A stretch of DNA of 64,000 nt. Origin: an uncultured Bacilli bacterium. Lineage in GTDB: Bacteria > Bacillota_I > Bacilli_A > RF39 > UBA660. The translations under genes were made by a program, and so were the position numbers. The stretch is from the NCBI GenBank assembly GCA_934102355.1, contig CAKOSO010000003.1, positions 1 to 64,000 on the forward strand, in the 5' to 3' direction. The notes below the pieces were generated by a model. The model had not been told where the DNA came from. It made no database searches and saw only the letters and a program-made list of their open reading frames with translations. Each line of letters starts with the position of its first letter. Positions within the stretch are counted from its first letter, which is position 1. Shown piece after piece: positions 18,253 through 25,726 of the stretch.

Positions 18253-19966
18253 ATTTTACTTTTCTATATTGTAATTTAACTTGATATTTAAGTTCTGGAA
18301 TATTATCAATATCACTTAAACTATTAATATTATAATTATTATTCTTAGCAAAAGTAATTAACTCATCAAATGTCATATAATCATTAGACATATCAATATA
18401 TGTTATGTCATTATTAGTATTTGAATCGTTTAACACTAAAATCAACTTATTTCTTTGTTCTATTTCTCTTGATGATTCACTAGCAGGTTTTGATGTAGAA
18501 TAATTTGACCATTCAGACATTTTCTTGTCATTTTCATTTTTTATTGACCCTACCATAGGAGAAGATTTTGCATAACCTAAATCTTTTGTTACAACCTTAT
18601 ACCATTTATAAGCAACAGTTTTAGTAGATCCATCTTTTTTAGCATTATTAACAGGTGATTCCTTATAATAAATAATTTCATCATTAACATTTGAAGATTT
18701 AGAAGGATAATAAACTTTTTTTGAATTAGTATACCATTTATAACTAGAAATAGAATAATGATAACCAAGAGTAGATCTACAATTATCAGAATCAGTTATA
18801 TCACATTTAGTAGTTGAGTAATCTGACCATTTATCTCCAATTTTTGTTTGATATAAAGTTGCACTTTCTCTTTTAGTATAGCTATTAATTGGAATAGATA
18901 AATCAGTTGTATAAATATGTGTAATTTTTTCTTCACCTTTAACTGGATAATTCAAATCAGGACAAGTAGAATGAAATTCTCCATTATTATAAACTTTACT
19001 TTCATAAACATACCATTTATAAACTGTATCTTCGCTATCTTTATTTTTATATTGATCATTTGGAGAAGAAGTGTAATATTCACTAACTTTATATTTATTG
19101 GTTAAATCATTTGTTCCATTTTTTTGATAATAATAATTATTAGTAATAGAATACCTATAAAGTAAATCTCTATATCTGTAGAAAGTTTGTTTATCTACTA
19201 CAGAATACTTTTTATCTTCATTTTTAAATTCATCTTCCCATACTTCATTAGAAGAATTTTTATCAATACTACCATTTAATTTTTGAAGCATGTATAAATA
19301 TCTTACTTCAGCAGTATCATCAAGATCTCTTTCATCTCCATTAATCCAATCACCGTAATTTACATTTAAATTTTTATTTGAACAAGCAAATGTAGTTTGA
19401 TAATGATAATTTCCATTATTTAATTTACAAACACTTACATACGTTTTATCTTGATCACAAGTATTATCAAAATCTCCAACAACCAAACCTTTATCATTTA
19501 ATTCTTTTAATGTAACGTTTTTACACATTCCAACTGAGCTTGGAAGCATAGATTCATCAACAAAATAAGTCTTGGCATAGCTTATTAAATCCTGATTATA
19601 CTTTTTATAATCACTACTTATAATAGGAGTGTCATTAATAGGGGGATCATTAGGTTTATTTCTAAACACAAAGAAATATAAAAGAGCACCTGCTACTAAA
19701 ATTATTAAAACTGCAATTATTATAATTATTGGTAATTTACTTTTTTTTCTACCATTATTATCATCTTGAAAAGAGTCATTATAATTTAAGTCTTGATAAT
19801 TATCATTTACTGGTTGATAAAAATTTTGTTGTGGTTGATTAAATGATTCATTATTATAATTATTTCCAAGTGCAGTTTGATTATCATAATAATTAGAATT
19901 ATTTTGACTTAAATCACCTTGATAATTACTAAAATCAGAATTTTGTCCGTTTACATCATTGTTCAT
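18251..19966 (-). CDS. Large extracellular protein with Asn/Gln-rich tail and one membrane anchor
   Basis: 571 residues. A disordered, Asn/Gln/Tyr-rich N-terminal tail (about 1-72) precedes a basic stop (GRKKSKLP) and a single strong membrane helix (about 76-99), so the tail is cytoplasmic and the remaining 470 residues are outside. The outer part carries recurring aromatic motifs: YRYRDLLYRYS, three SYKWY/AYKWY/VYKWY units and two WSxYST units, suggesting a set of small beta repeats, and several paired cysteines. No enzyme motif or LPXTG signal is visible. The layout matches the protein at 39185-40801. Function unknown; a surface role is inferred. Confidence 0.7.
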   Translation of the reverse strand: MNNDVNGQNSDFSNYQGDLSQNNSNYYDNQTALGNNYNNESFNQPQQNFYQPVNDNYQDLNYNDSFQDDNNGRKKSKLPIIIIIAVLIILVAGALLYFFVFRNKPNDPPINDTPIISSDYKKYNQDLISYAKTYFVDESMLPSSVGMCKNVTLKELNDKGLVVGDFDNTCDQDKTYVSVCKLNNGNYHYQTTFACSNKNLNVNYGDWINGDERDLDDTAEVRYLYMLQKLNGSIDKNSSNEVWEDEFKNEDKKYSVVDKQTFYRYRDLLYRYSITNNYYYQKNGTNDLTNKYKVSEYYTSSPNDQYKNKDSEDTVYKWYVYESKVYNNGEFHSTCPDLNYPVKGEEKITHIYTTDLSIPINSYTKRESATLYQTKIGDKWSDYSTTKCDITDSDNCRSTLGYHYSISSYKWYTNSKKVYYPSKSSNVNDEIIYYKESPVNNAKKDGSTKTVAYKWYKVVTKDLGYAKSSPMVGSIKNENDKKMSEWSNYSTSKPASESSREIEQRNKLILVLNDSNTNNDITYIDMSNDYMTFDELITFAKNNNYNINSLSDIDNIPELKYQVKLQYRKVK

Positions 19967-20128
19967 AAAACCACCTTATCTTTACTATGAATACAAATAC
20001 ATGATAACATTATTTAATTCTTTTATCAATAATAAATACTAAACAACAACCGTTTTAATATTGCAATAAAAATACCAAATTGATATAATAAAAAGTGTAA
20101 ATTAAAGTACGAGAGTATGAGGTAAAAT

Positions 20129-20776
20129 ATGAAAAATAAAATAAGTACCAAATTCATAGTAACTGTGGGAGTAGTTATGGTTTGCTGTGGAATATTCATA
20201 CTAAGTTATGACTATTTTAAATCCAAAAAAACATCAGTATATGAAACAATGAATTTTGCTCTAACTGATCAACCAACATATTATGATTACGATGACACAA
20301 ATAAAGAAGAAATAAAAAACGATACAGAAGAAACTGAAAATGGAGAAGTATTTGTAAATCAACCTTATTTTATCGGAAGACTTGAAATACCAAAAATAAA
20401 CCTAATAAAAGGATTAGCTAGCAAAGAATCTAAATACAATGATGTATCAAAAAATGTAGCAATAATGAGTCAAAGTACATATCCAGATGTAGAAAAAGGA
20501 AACTTCGTATTAGCAGCACATGCTGGAAATGCTTGGAATAGTTTCTTTGCCAATCTATATCAATTACAAATAGGTGATAATGCCTATGTATACTATAAAG
20601 GAATTAAATACACATATACACTTGTTAATGTATATAATCAAGATAAAACAGGATACATTAAATTATATAGAGATAAAGAAAAAAATGTTTTAACACTTGT
20701 AACTTGTACAAGAGGGAACTTAAAATATCAACAAACAGTTTATATATTTGAACTTGTATCAAAAGAAGCAGAGTAA
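20129..20776 (+). CDS. Sortase family protein
   Basis: 215 residues with one N-terminal membrane helix (about 8-28) and an acidic linker, then a sortase domain (about 80-215): FIGRLEIPKINL, the catalytic His in LAAHAG, and the catalytic Cys in TLVTC. The usual Arg about 8 residues after the Cys is replaced by Gln in this reading (TCTRGNLKYQQTVYIF), although an Arg sits at +2. Sortases join surface proteins to the cell wall or build pili; no LPXTG-type substrate is seen nearby. It lies just ahead of a multi-spanning membrane gene. Confidence 0.85.
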   Translation: MKNKISTKFIVTVGVVMVCCGIFILSYDYFKSKKTSVYETMNFALTDQPTYYDYDDTNKEEIKNDTEETENGEVFVNQPYFIGRLEIPKINLIKGLASKESKYNDVSKNVAIMSQSTYPDVEKGNFVLAAHAGNAWNSFFANLYQLQIGDNAYVYYKGIKYTYTLVNVYNQDKTGYIKLYRDKEKNVLTLVTCTRGNLKYQQTVYIFELVSKEAE

Positions 20777-20824
20777 GAATAAAAAGAAAATAATAAAAAA
20801 GAATAAAAAGGAGGAGTTTATATT

Positions 20825-21748
20825 ATGGAAGATTTGTCTATATTTGAAAAACTAAAGATAATATTTAAAATGATAATAGATTCTCCTCTTTTTTTAGCAC
20901 TATTTATAATATTTATACTAACACTAATCATAATAATCATAGGAAATAAAGTAAAAAATAAATTAGTAAAAATAGTAAGTCTATTTGGATATTTATCAAT
21001 ATTAGCATTCCTAATAATTCAATATGGTGAAAAAGTATTACTACTATGTGATAATTTTATGGAAAAAGTATTTACTGCTATATACTTTCCAAGTCTTATA
21101 TCGTATATATGCATGATGATAATATCAGCATTAATTGTAGTAATAACAATACTGGGTAAGAAAATGGATAAATTTATAAGATGTTTCAATATGATAGTAT
21201 TCATAATTATTGAATTCTTATTTATATTAACAGTAGATAAAATAGTATCACAAAACATAGATATATATGCTAAAACAGCTATATTTTCTAATAACGATTT
21301 ATTAGTTTTAATTCAAACAAGTATGGCAGTATTTGCAATATGGTTAATAATATTAGTTATTGCAATAATAGTATCAGTAATCACTAAATCAATAACAGGT
21401 GATAAAGTAAAAGAAAACAAAAAAATAATAAGTAAAGAAAATGTAATAGTTAAAGATACTAAAGTTAAAGAAAATAAAGTAACAGATGAACGACAACTTA
21501 ATACAATAAACAACATTGAAGCAATAAAAGAACCTATTAATAATAATCAAATAAAAACAGAAGAACAACCAGCTGTAAATGAAGAACTTACAAAAGAAGT
21601 TAAACATGAAAATAAATTTGATAATACGCAAAACGATTTCAAGCCACTTTCAGAAGAAGCCTTTGCTGAAAGTTATAATAATAAAAAGAAAGATAATAAA
21701 TACAAAAAATATTTTGATTATCTTACATATGAAGATAAGTACAAATAA
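20825..21748 (+). CDS. Multi-spanning membrane protein with charged tail
   Basis: 307 residues: about five hydrophobic segments in the first 190 residues, then a soluble, Lys/Glu/Asn-rich C-terminal tail of about 115 residues ending YFDYLTYEDKYK. The ribosome binding site AAGGAGGAG is strong. It lies 48 bp after the sortase and may be co-transcribed with it. No family is recognised. Confidence 0.6.
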   Translation: MEDLSIFEKLKIIFKMIIDSPLFLALFIIFILTLIIIIIGNKVKNKLVKIVSLFGYLSILAFLIIQYGEKVLLLCDNFMEKVFTAIYFPSLISYICMMIISALIVVITILGKKMDKFIRCFNMIVFIIIEFLFILTVDKIVSQNIDIYAKTAIFSNNDLLVLIQTSMAVFAIWLIILVIAIIVSVITKSITGDKVKENKKIISKENVIVKDTKVKENKVTDERQLNTINNIEAIKEPINNNQIKTEEQPAVNEELTKEVKHENKFDNTQNDFKPLSEEAFAESYNNKKKDNKYKKYFDYLTYEDKYK

Positions 21749-21767
21749 AAAATGCATATAAATGCAT

Positions 21768-21989
21768 TTATAACATATGAAGACTAGATTGATAAGGAGA
21801 ATCATTATTAATATTAAGTTTTTTCTCTAATCTTTCTACTCGTGATTGTAATTCATTAATCTTTTGCTCTAAAGTTCCTAAGTTTTGATTAGGCATATTA
21901 TTAAACATATTCTGATTAGGCATTTCTCCAAAAGGATTATAATAATTCATCATATTTGGATTTGGCCCAAAAGGTATACCGTTATTCAT
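21768..21989 (-). CDS. Small Asn/Pro/Met-rich protein with a coiled coil
   Basis: 73 residues. The first half is rich in Asn, Met, Pro and Phe (NPFGEMPNQNMFNN); the second half is a short coiled coil (LEQKINELQSRVERLEKKL) with clean heptads. AGGAGG lies just upstream of the ATG on the minus strand. It could form a dimeric adaptor or a coat-like protein; the family is not recognised. Confidence 0.55.
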   Translation of the reverse strand: MNNGIPFGPNPNMMNYYNPFGEMPNQNMFNNMPNQNLGTLEQKINELQSRVERLEKKLNINNDSPYQSSLHML

Positions 21990-22043
21990 ATTTCCTCCTT
22001 ATTATAATTTATGAATTAATACAGTGTTTATGAAATAAAATAT

Positions 22044-22071
22044 TTGAGTTTTTTACTATTTATAGTATAAT
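22044..22071 (+). promoter_or_regulatory. Promoter of trmB
   Basis: TTGAGT at 22044 and TATAAT at 22066-22071 with 16 bp spacing. Transcription would start about 10 bases before the trmB start region. Confidence 0.6.
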
Positions 22072-22089
22072 TTTTAAAGGTGATTGCAA

Positions 22090-22734
22090 ATGAGACTTAG
22101 AAATATTAGAAATAAATATGAAATATTACAAAGTAGTGAAATATATATAGAAAATCCAAAAGATTATAAAGGCAAATGGAATGAATTATTTAAAAATGAT
22201 AATCCAATTCATATAGAAATAGGTACTGGAAAATGTAAGTATATTAAAGAAATGGCAAACACTTATCCAGATATAAACTTTATAGGTATAGAAAGATCTC
22301 CAAGTATTCTAGCAATAGGAACAAAAAGATTAAAAGAAGAAGTAAAAGGAAATAATATAAAACTAATTAATATTGATGCTAAAGAACTAGGTGAAGTATT
22401 TGATCATGAAATAGAAACTATTTATTTAAACTTCTCAGACCCATGGCCAAAGAAAAAGCATTCTAAAAGAAGATTAACAAGTGAAACATTCTTAAATGTA
22501 TATGATCAATTATTTAAGGGCAATCCGAAAATTATTCAAAAAACAGATAATATGAAATTATTTGAATTCTCTATAGTTTCACTATCTAAAAATGGATATA
22601 CATTAGAAGATATTTCACTAGATTTGCATAATAGCGATAATAATGATAATATAAAAACAGAATACGAAGAAAAATTCTCAAAACAAGGTTATCCAATTTA
22701 TATGTTAAAAGCAATAAAAAATATTTCCAAATAA
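22090..22734 (+). CDS. trmB: tRNA (guanine-N7)-methyltransferase
   Basis: 214 residues from the ATG at 22090, 7 bases after AGGTG; the upstream TTG at 22084 is a weaker alternative. The SAM-binding motif is IHIEIGTGKCKYI, followed by NFIGIERSPS and the family's substrate signature NFSDPWPKKKHSKRRLT. TrmB methylates G46 of tRNA to m7G. A lipoprotein gene follows after 31 bp with its own extended -10 element. Confidence 0.95.
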   Translation: MRLRNIRNKYEILQSSEIYIENPKDYKGKWNELFKNDNPIHIEIGTGKCKYIKEMANTYPDINFIGIERSPSILAIGTKRLKEEVKGNNIKLINIDAKELGEVFDHEIETIYLNFSDPWPKKKHSKRRLTSETFLNVYDQLFKGNPKIIQKTDNMKLFEFSIVSLSKNGYTLEDISLDLHNSDNNDNIKTEYEEKFSKQGYPIYMLKAIKNISK

Positions 22735-22745
22735 TATTTTTAATG

Positions 22746-22754
22746 CTATAATTA
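22746..22754 (+). promoter_or_regulatory. Extended -10 promoter of the lipoprotein gene
   Basis: TGCTATAAT is a perfect extended -10 element between trmB and the following lipoprotein gene. Confidence 0.55.
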
Positions 22755-22765
22755 AAGAGGTGAAT

Positions 22766-23422
22766 ATGAGAAAAAAAATATTAGGAGCAACCCTTTTAAT
22801 ACTATTATTAACTGGATGTTGTAATATAAATAGCTTAAATTATGAATCAATCATTGAAGAATCAATGAAAGAAAAAAGCAAACCAAATGTTGCAGTAAGA
22901 GGATATAACATTTTCTTACCAAGAGGAATGTCTATAGCAGATAGTAGTGAAGATAATATAAAAATAACTTCAAATAAAGACACTTATTATTTATATATCG
23001 ATACTGTTGGATATTATAATAAAGAAGAAAATAAACAAGGTATTGAAGCTGATAATATCTATAAAAAGACAATTAATGTGGATGGAAAAACATTACAAGT
23101 TTCAATAAGCAAATACAAAACTAGATACTTTTTAGAAGTATCATATAATTACGGAAAAATAGAAGTAATAACAAGTAATGTAAAAGAAGCTTTATCAAAA
23201 TCAATAATAATTTTAAAAAATACTGAATTTAATGATGTGATTCTTGAATCGTTAATAGGAAAAAGTAGTTTCGACTATAATGAAACAGAATTCAACTTAG
23301 AAAAACCAAATTCAGATAATAACAAAGAAGTTTTACAATTTGATGAAAATTATGGTATATATGAAGATATATTAAATGAACTTCCAGATGAAGACAAAAT
23401 AAAAGTAGAGAAAGCAGAATAA
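22766..23422 (+). CDS. Putative lipoprotein
   Basis: 218 residues from the ATG at 22766, after AGAGGTG. The N-terminus MRKKILGATLLILLLTGCC is a signal peptide with a lipobox (LLTGC), so the protein should be lipidated and held on the outer face of the membrane. The mature part is mixed alpha/beta with an acidic C-terminal tail. The family is not recognised. It forms a tight cluster with three more envelope-type genes downstream. Confidence 0.75.
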   Translation: MRKKILGATLLILLLTGCCNINSLNYESIIEESMKEKSKPNVAVRGYNIFLPRGMSIADSSEDNIKITSNKDTYYLYIDTVGYYNKEENKQGIEADNIYKKTINVDGKTLQVSISKYKTRYFLEVSYNYGKIEVITSNVKEALSKSIIILKNTEFNDVILESLIGKSSFDYNETEFNLEKPNSDNNKEVLQFDENYGIYEDILNELPDEDKIKVEKAE

Positions 23423-23433
23423 AGAGGTGGATT

Positions 23434-24234
23434 ATGAAGCTATTAGATAAATTAAAAAATGCATTATTCGAAGAAGAGGAAGATGAACAAGAAGAGGAAA
23501 TCGTAAAACAGGTTGATGTTAAAAAAACAATAGAAAATAAACCAGAAGAAAAACCTGTAAGAAAAAGTAGAAGTGAAGAAAAAAACTATGAAGAAATAGT
23601 AGAAGAACCTGTAGCAGAAGAAGAATTTGTAAGTGCTTTTGACTTTTCAAAAGAAGTCCCTAAAAAATCTCCGGTTATTTTTGATGAAGAAGATTTTATA
23701 AGTGATACAAGAGAATATGATTTCAACAAGGTTCCAAAAAGAGAAGAAAAAATTCTTTATCGTGGACATGAAATTAAAGAAGAAAAAACAAAAGATAAGT
23801 TTAAACCTTCACCAATAATATCACCAGTATATGGAATATTAGACGAAAGCGAAATACAAAAGAAGGATATTGATATCAGTGAATTTACTACAACACATTC
23901 ATATGTTGAAAAGAAAAAAGAATCTGTTTTAGATTTTGATACAGTAAGACAAAAAGCTTTTGGTGAAGTAAAAGAAGAACCAGAAGAAGATTTATTATGT
24001 GATATGACATCAGAAGAGAATAAACCAGAAATAAATAAAATAACTCTAGGAGATGCTGAAGAATATTTTAATGATTTAGGGTTAGAATATAATGTAGATT
24101 ACAAAGATAAAGAAAAAACTGTTAAAAAAGAAATGACAAGAGAGCAAAAAAATGCTGAAGAAAAAGATACAGAGGCAGAAGAAAAAAACTTATATGATTT
24201 AATTGACCTAATGTATGATAGAAAGGAAGATTAA
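23434..24234 (+). CDS. Acidic, largely disordered protein
   Basis: 266 residues, very rich in Glu, Lys and Asp with little hydrophobic content, so probably largely disordered; the N-terminus MKLLDKLKNALFEEEEDEQ has one short amphipathic helix that could touch the membrane. Short folded-looking islands are FSKEVPKKSPVIFDEEDFI and KFKPSPIISPVYGIL. The latter, a basic-proline stretch near 130, resembles short peptides that tether proteins to divisome or membrane partners, but this is a guess. It sits 3 bp before a DUF948-like membrane protein. Confidence 0.55.
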   Translation: MKLLDKLKNALFEEEEDEQEEEIVKQVDVKKTIENKPEEKPVRKSRSEEKNYEEIVEEPVAEEEFVSAFDFSKEVPKKSPVIFDEEDFISDTREYDFNKVPKREEKILYRGHEIKEEKTKDKFKPSPIISPVYGILDESEIQKKDIDISEFTTTHSYVEKKKESVLDFDTVRQKAFGEVKEEPEEDLLCDMTSEENKPEINKITLGDAEEYFNDLGLEYNVDYKDKEKTVKKEMTREQKNAEEKDTEAEEKNLYDLIDLMYDRKED

Positions 24235-24237
24235 TTT

Positions 24238-24528
24238 ATGGGATTTAATGATATTTTGTTAGCTATTTTATTATCATTAACATCAATATTAGTTATTGTG
24301 TTGATAATTGTATGCATAAAAATGTTATATACAGCAAAAAAGATGGATATAATATTAACAGATGTTGAAAAAAAACTTAAAAGTGTAAATGGTGTGTTTT
24401 CAGCAATTGATTATGTAACAGATGCACTTTCAACCATGAGTAATACAGTTGTTAATAAGTTTTCAAATCTAATATCTAAAGTATTTAAAAAGAAAAGGAG
24501 AATAGATGATTATGAAGAAGACAGGTAA
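24238..24528 (+). CDS. Small DUF948-like membrane protein
   Basis: 96 residues: one N-terminal membrane helix (about 5-30), then a soluble helical region (MDIILTDVEKKLKSVNGVFSAIDYVTDALSTM) and a basic tail. This is the layout of the short DUF948 proteins that often stand next to YtxH-type genes in Firmicutes, as here. The reading frame overlaps the next gene by 23 bases. Function unknown. Confidence 0.65.
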   Translation: MGFNDILLAILLSLTSILVIVLIIVCIKMLYTAKKMDIILTDVEKKLKSVNGVFSAIDYVTDALSTMSNTVVNKFSNLISKVFKKKRRIDDYEEDR

Positions 24529-24910
24529 TTTTTTATTAGGACTAGGAGTAGGTGTAGGATTAGGACTTTTATTTGCACCTAAAAGTGGCAAAGAAACAAG
24601 AAAAGATATAAAAGATGCAACAAATAAAATGATTACAAAAGTAAAAGAAATTGATGTAAAAGAAGTTAAAAAAAGCATTGATAAAAAAATTGATCAAATC
24701 AAAAAAGAATTAGAAGATTTGGATAAAGAAAAAGCTTTAAAACTTGCAAAAGAAAAAAGCGAAAAGATAATGAAAGATATCAAAAACTTAGCAAAACAAG
24801 CTAAAGATAAAGCTACTCCAGTAGTTGAAGATGCAGTAGAAGCATTAAGACAAAAAGCAATAAAAGTAACTGAGGGAGTACTAAAAAAATTAGAATCAAA
24901 AGAAAGCTAA
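24506..24910 (+). CDS. YtxH domain-containing protein
   Basis: 134 residues. The N-terminus has the Gly-rich membrane segment and the family signature FLLGLGVGVGLGLLFAPKSGKETRKDI; the rest is a long, highly charged amphipathic helix region rich in Lys and Glu. YtxH proteins are general-stress-associated membrane proteins of Bacilli with unknown activity. It overlaps the DUF948-like gene by 23 bases and is the last core gene before the integrated element. Confidence 0.85.
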   Translation: MIMKKTGNFLLGLGVGVGLGLLFAPKSGKETRKDIKDATNKMITKVKEIDVKEVKKSIDKKIDQIKKELEDLDKEKALKLAKEKSEKIMKDIKNLAKQAKDKATPVVEDAVEALRQKAIKVTEGVLKKLESKES

Positions 24911-25023
24911 AAATACATTTTTTTCGGTTGACAATTTAGTCAAAACATATTAGGATTAAAATGCGTGGTGAGACACCCGCACTGCTTTTTACGATTATGT
25001 GAAGAGTAGTATTCAACCAAAAC

Positions 25024-25035
25024 CCCCTGAAGAGA
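25024..25035 (+). repeat. Left attachment core (attL)
   Basis: 12-bp sequence CCCCTGAAGAGA, identical to 38613-38624, located at the base of the terminator hairpin of the structured RNA candidate. Confidence 0.7.
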
Positions 25036-25060
25036 GCATTTAACCGTGCTCTCATTTTTT
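25032..25060 (+). terminator. Terminator of the structured RNA at attL
   Basis: GAGAGCA/TGCTCTC perfect stem, 8-base loop, then ATTTTTT. Confidence 0.8.
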
Positions 25061-25108
25061 GTGCCCATTTTATAAGGGTTTGCGAGGCATCGGTATTGTT
25101 AAAATAAT

Positions 25109-25130
25109 TTTAGGTACAATTTAGGTACAA
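25109..25130 (+). repeat. Tandem integrase arm-type sites, left end
   Basis: TTTAGGTACAA occurs twice in direct tandem with an 11-bp period (25109-25119 and 25120-25130). Near-identical TTTAGGTACCA copies lie at the right end, so these are likely arm-binding sites of the element's recombinase. Confidence 0.65.
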
Positions 25131-25153
25131 AAAAATTGAGTTTTAAAATAATT

Positions 25154-25260
25154 CATTGAAGAAAACTGCCGAAAGTGGCAAAAATCTTCAATGGATTTTT
25201 TAATTACTTTAGATCTCATTGATAAAAAGTGGCAAAAGTGGCAAAAATTCTCAATGAAAT
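25154..25260. repeat. Two related dyads enclosing AAGTGGCAA repeats
   Basis: CATTGAAGA (25154-25162) and TCTTCAATG (25185-25193) form a perfect 9-bp inverted repeat that encloses AAGTGGCAA. A second imperfect copy, CATTGA to TCAATG (about 25218-25256), encloses two tandem 9-bp AAGTGGCAA units (25227-25235, 25236-25244). The arrangement suggests a protein-binding or origin-like region near the left end of the element. There is no credible gene here. Confidence 0.6.
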
Positions 25261-25379
25261 TTTTGTAGTGATACGGACAATGTTGATTCCATTCGTATGA
25301 TTGTAGTATTATCATACCGCAAACGGTAGGATATATTTAATATAAAATCATGATATAATATATCAAGAGGAGATTACTT

Positions 25380-25583
25380 ATGGAAAAGAAAAAAGAAATA
25401 ATTTGTAATAAAATTAAATGTAAAAAATGTGGAGATATCATAGAGTCAAAAAGTACTAATGATTATAAAAGATGTTCATGTGGAGTAGTAGCAATTGATG
25501 GAGGCAAGGATTACTTAAAAAGAATCGGTAACGAAGAAGACCACGAAGAATTATCTATAATTAAAAATGTATCATGTAAATGA
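25380..25583 (+). CDS. Small zinc-ribbon-like protein (DUF7695-type)
   Basis: 67 residues with CKKCGDIIESKSTNDYKRCSCG, a compact four-cysteine (CxxC...CxC) ribbon, followed by VVAIDGGKDYLKRIG. I recall this pattern in small DUF7695-type proteins of Firmicutes mobile elements; the function is not known. AAGAGGAG precedes the ATG. It is the first gene inside the element and may be transcribed separately from the defence-type cassette, which has its own promoter. Confidence 0.7.
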   Translation: MEKKKEIICNKIKCKKCGDIIESKSTNDYKRCSCGVVAIDGGKDYLKRIGNEEDHEELSIIKNVSCK

Positions 25584-25690
25584 TTTTGCATATAATATTA
25601 AAGAAATGCTTGATTTTTTGAAAAAAACAAGGTATTATATACATCAAAATTACAAAAAAATCAAAAAAAATGTTTTTTTGAGAAAAAATG

Positions 25691-25708
25691 TATGTTATAA
25701 TTAACATA
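25691..25708 (+). promoter_or_regulatory. Promoter and dyad operator of the AAA/TOPRIM cassette
   Basis: TATGTTA and TAACATA form a perfect 7-bp inverted repeat around TAAT. The dyad contains the extended -10 element TGTTATAAT, so a dimeric regulator bound here would block the promoter. AAGGAGG and the start of the ATPase gene follow within 20 bases. Confidence 0.55.
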
Positions 25709-25726
25709 GAATAAGGAGGATGAAAA

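Larger units (their letters stand above)
24926..25060 (+). ncRNA. Structured RNA candidate with intrinsic terminator; left attachment site lies in its 3' part
   Basis: No protein frame fits here, but stems are dense. Hairpin H1 (24962-24981) pairs TGCG and GGTG with CACC and CGCA around an AGA loop. Hairpin H2 (24982-25010) is an about 11-bp helix, with some G-U pairs, around GATTAT. GGTTGA (24926-24931) could pair with TCAACC (25013-25018) to close a junction around both. A perfect 7-bp terminator (GAGAGCA/TGCTCTC, 25032-25053) and a T run follow. Alternatively TTGACA (24928) and TAGGAT (24951), 17 bp apart, form a promoter and the RNA starts near 24960, giving about 100 nt. It matches no tmRNA, SRP RNA or 6S feature that I can recall. 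Confidence 0.55.

Noticed and set aside
25051..25064. CATTTTTTGTGCCC as the attachment core, paired with CATTTTTGTTGCCC at 38602-38615
   Set aside because: It is an imperfect match. CCCCTGAAGAGA is identical in both copies and is followed by similar terminators and ATTTTATAAGG, which fits integration at an RNA 3' end better. It remains a possible alternative.
25154..25260. Short repeats that could suggest a CRISPR array
   Set aside because: Units are only 9 bp, there are no regular spacers, and no cas gene is present in the window.
25121..25315. A 64-codon minus-strand reading frame in the left end of the element
   Set aside because: It is built from the AAGTGGCAA repeats and dyads, has no ribosome binding site, and its peptide is repetitive.
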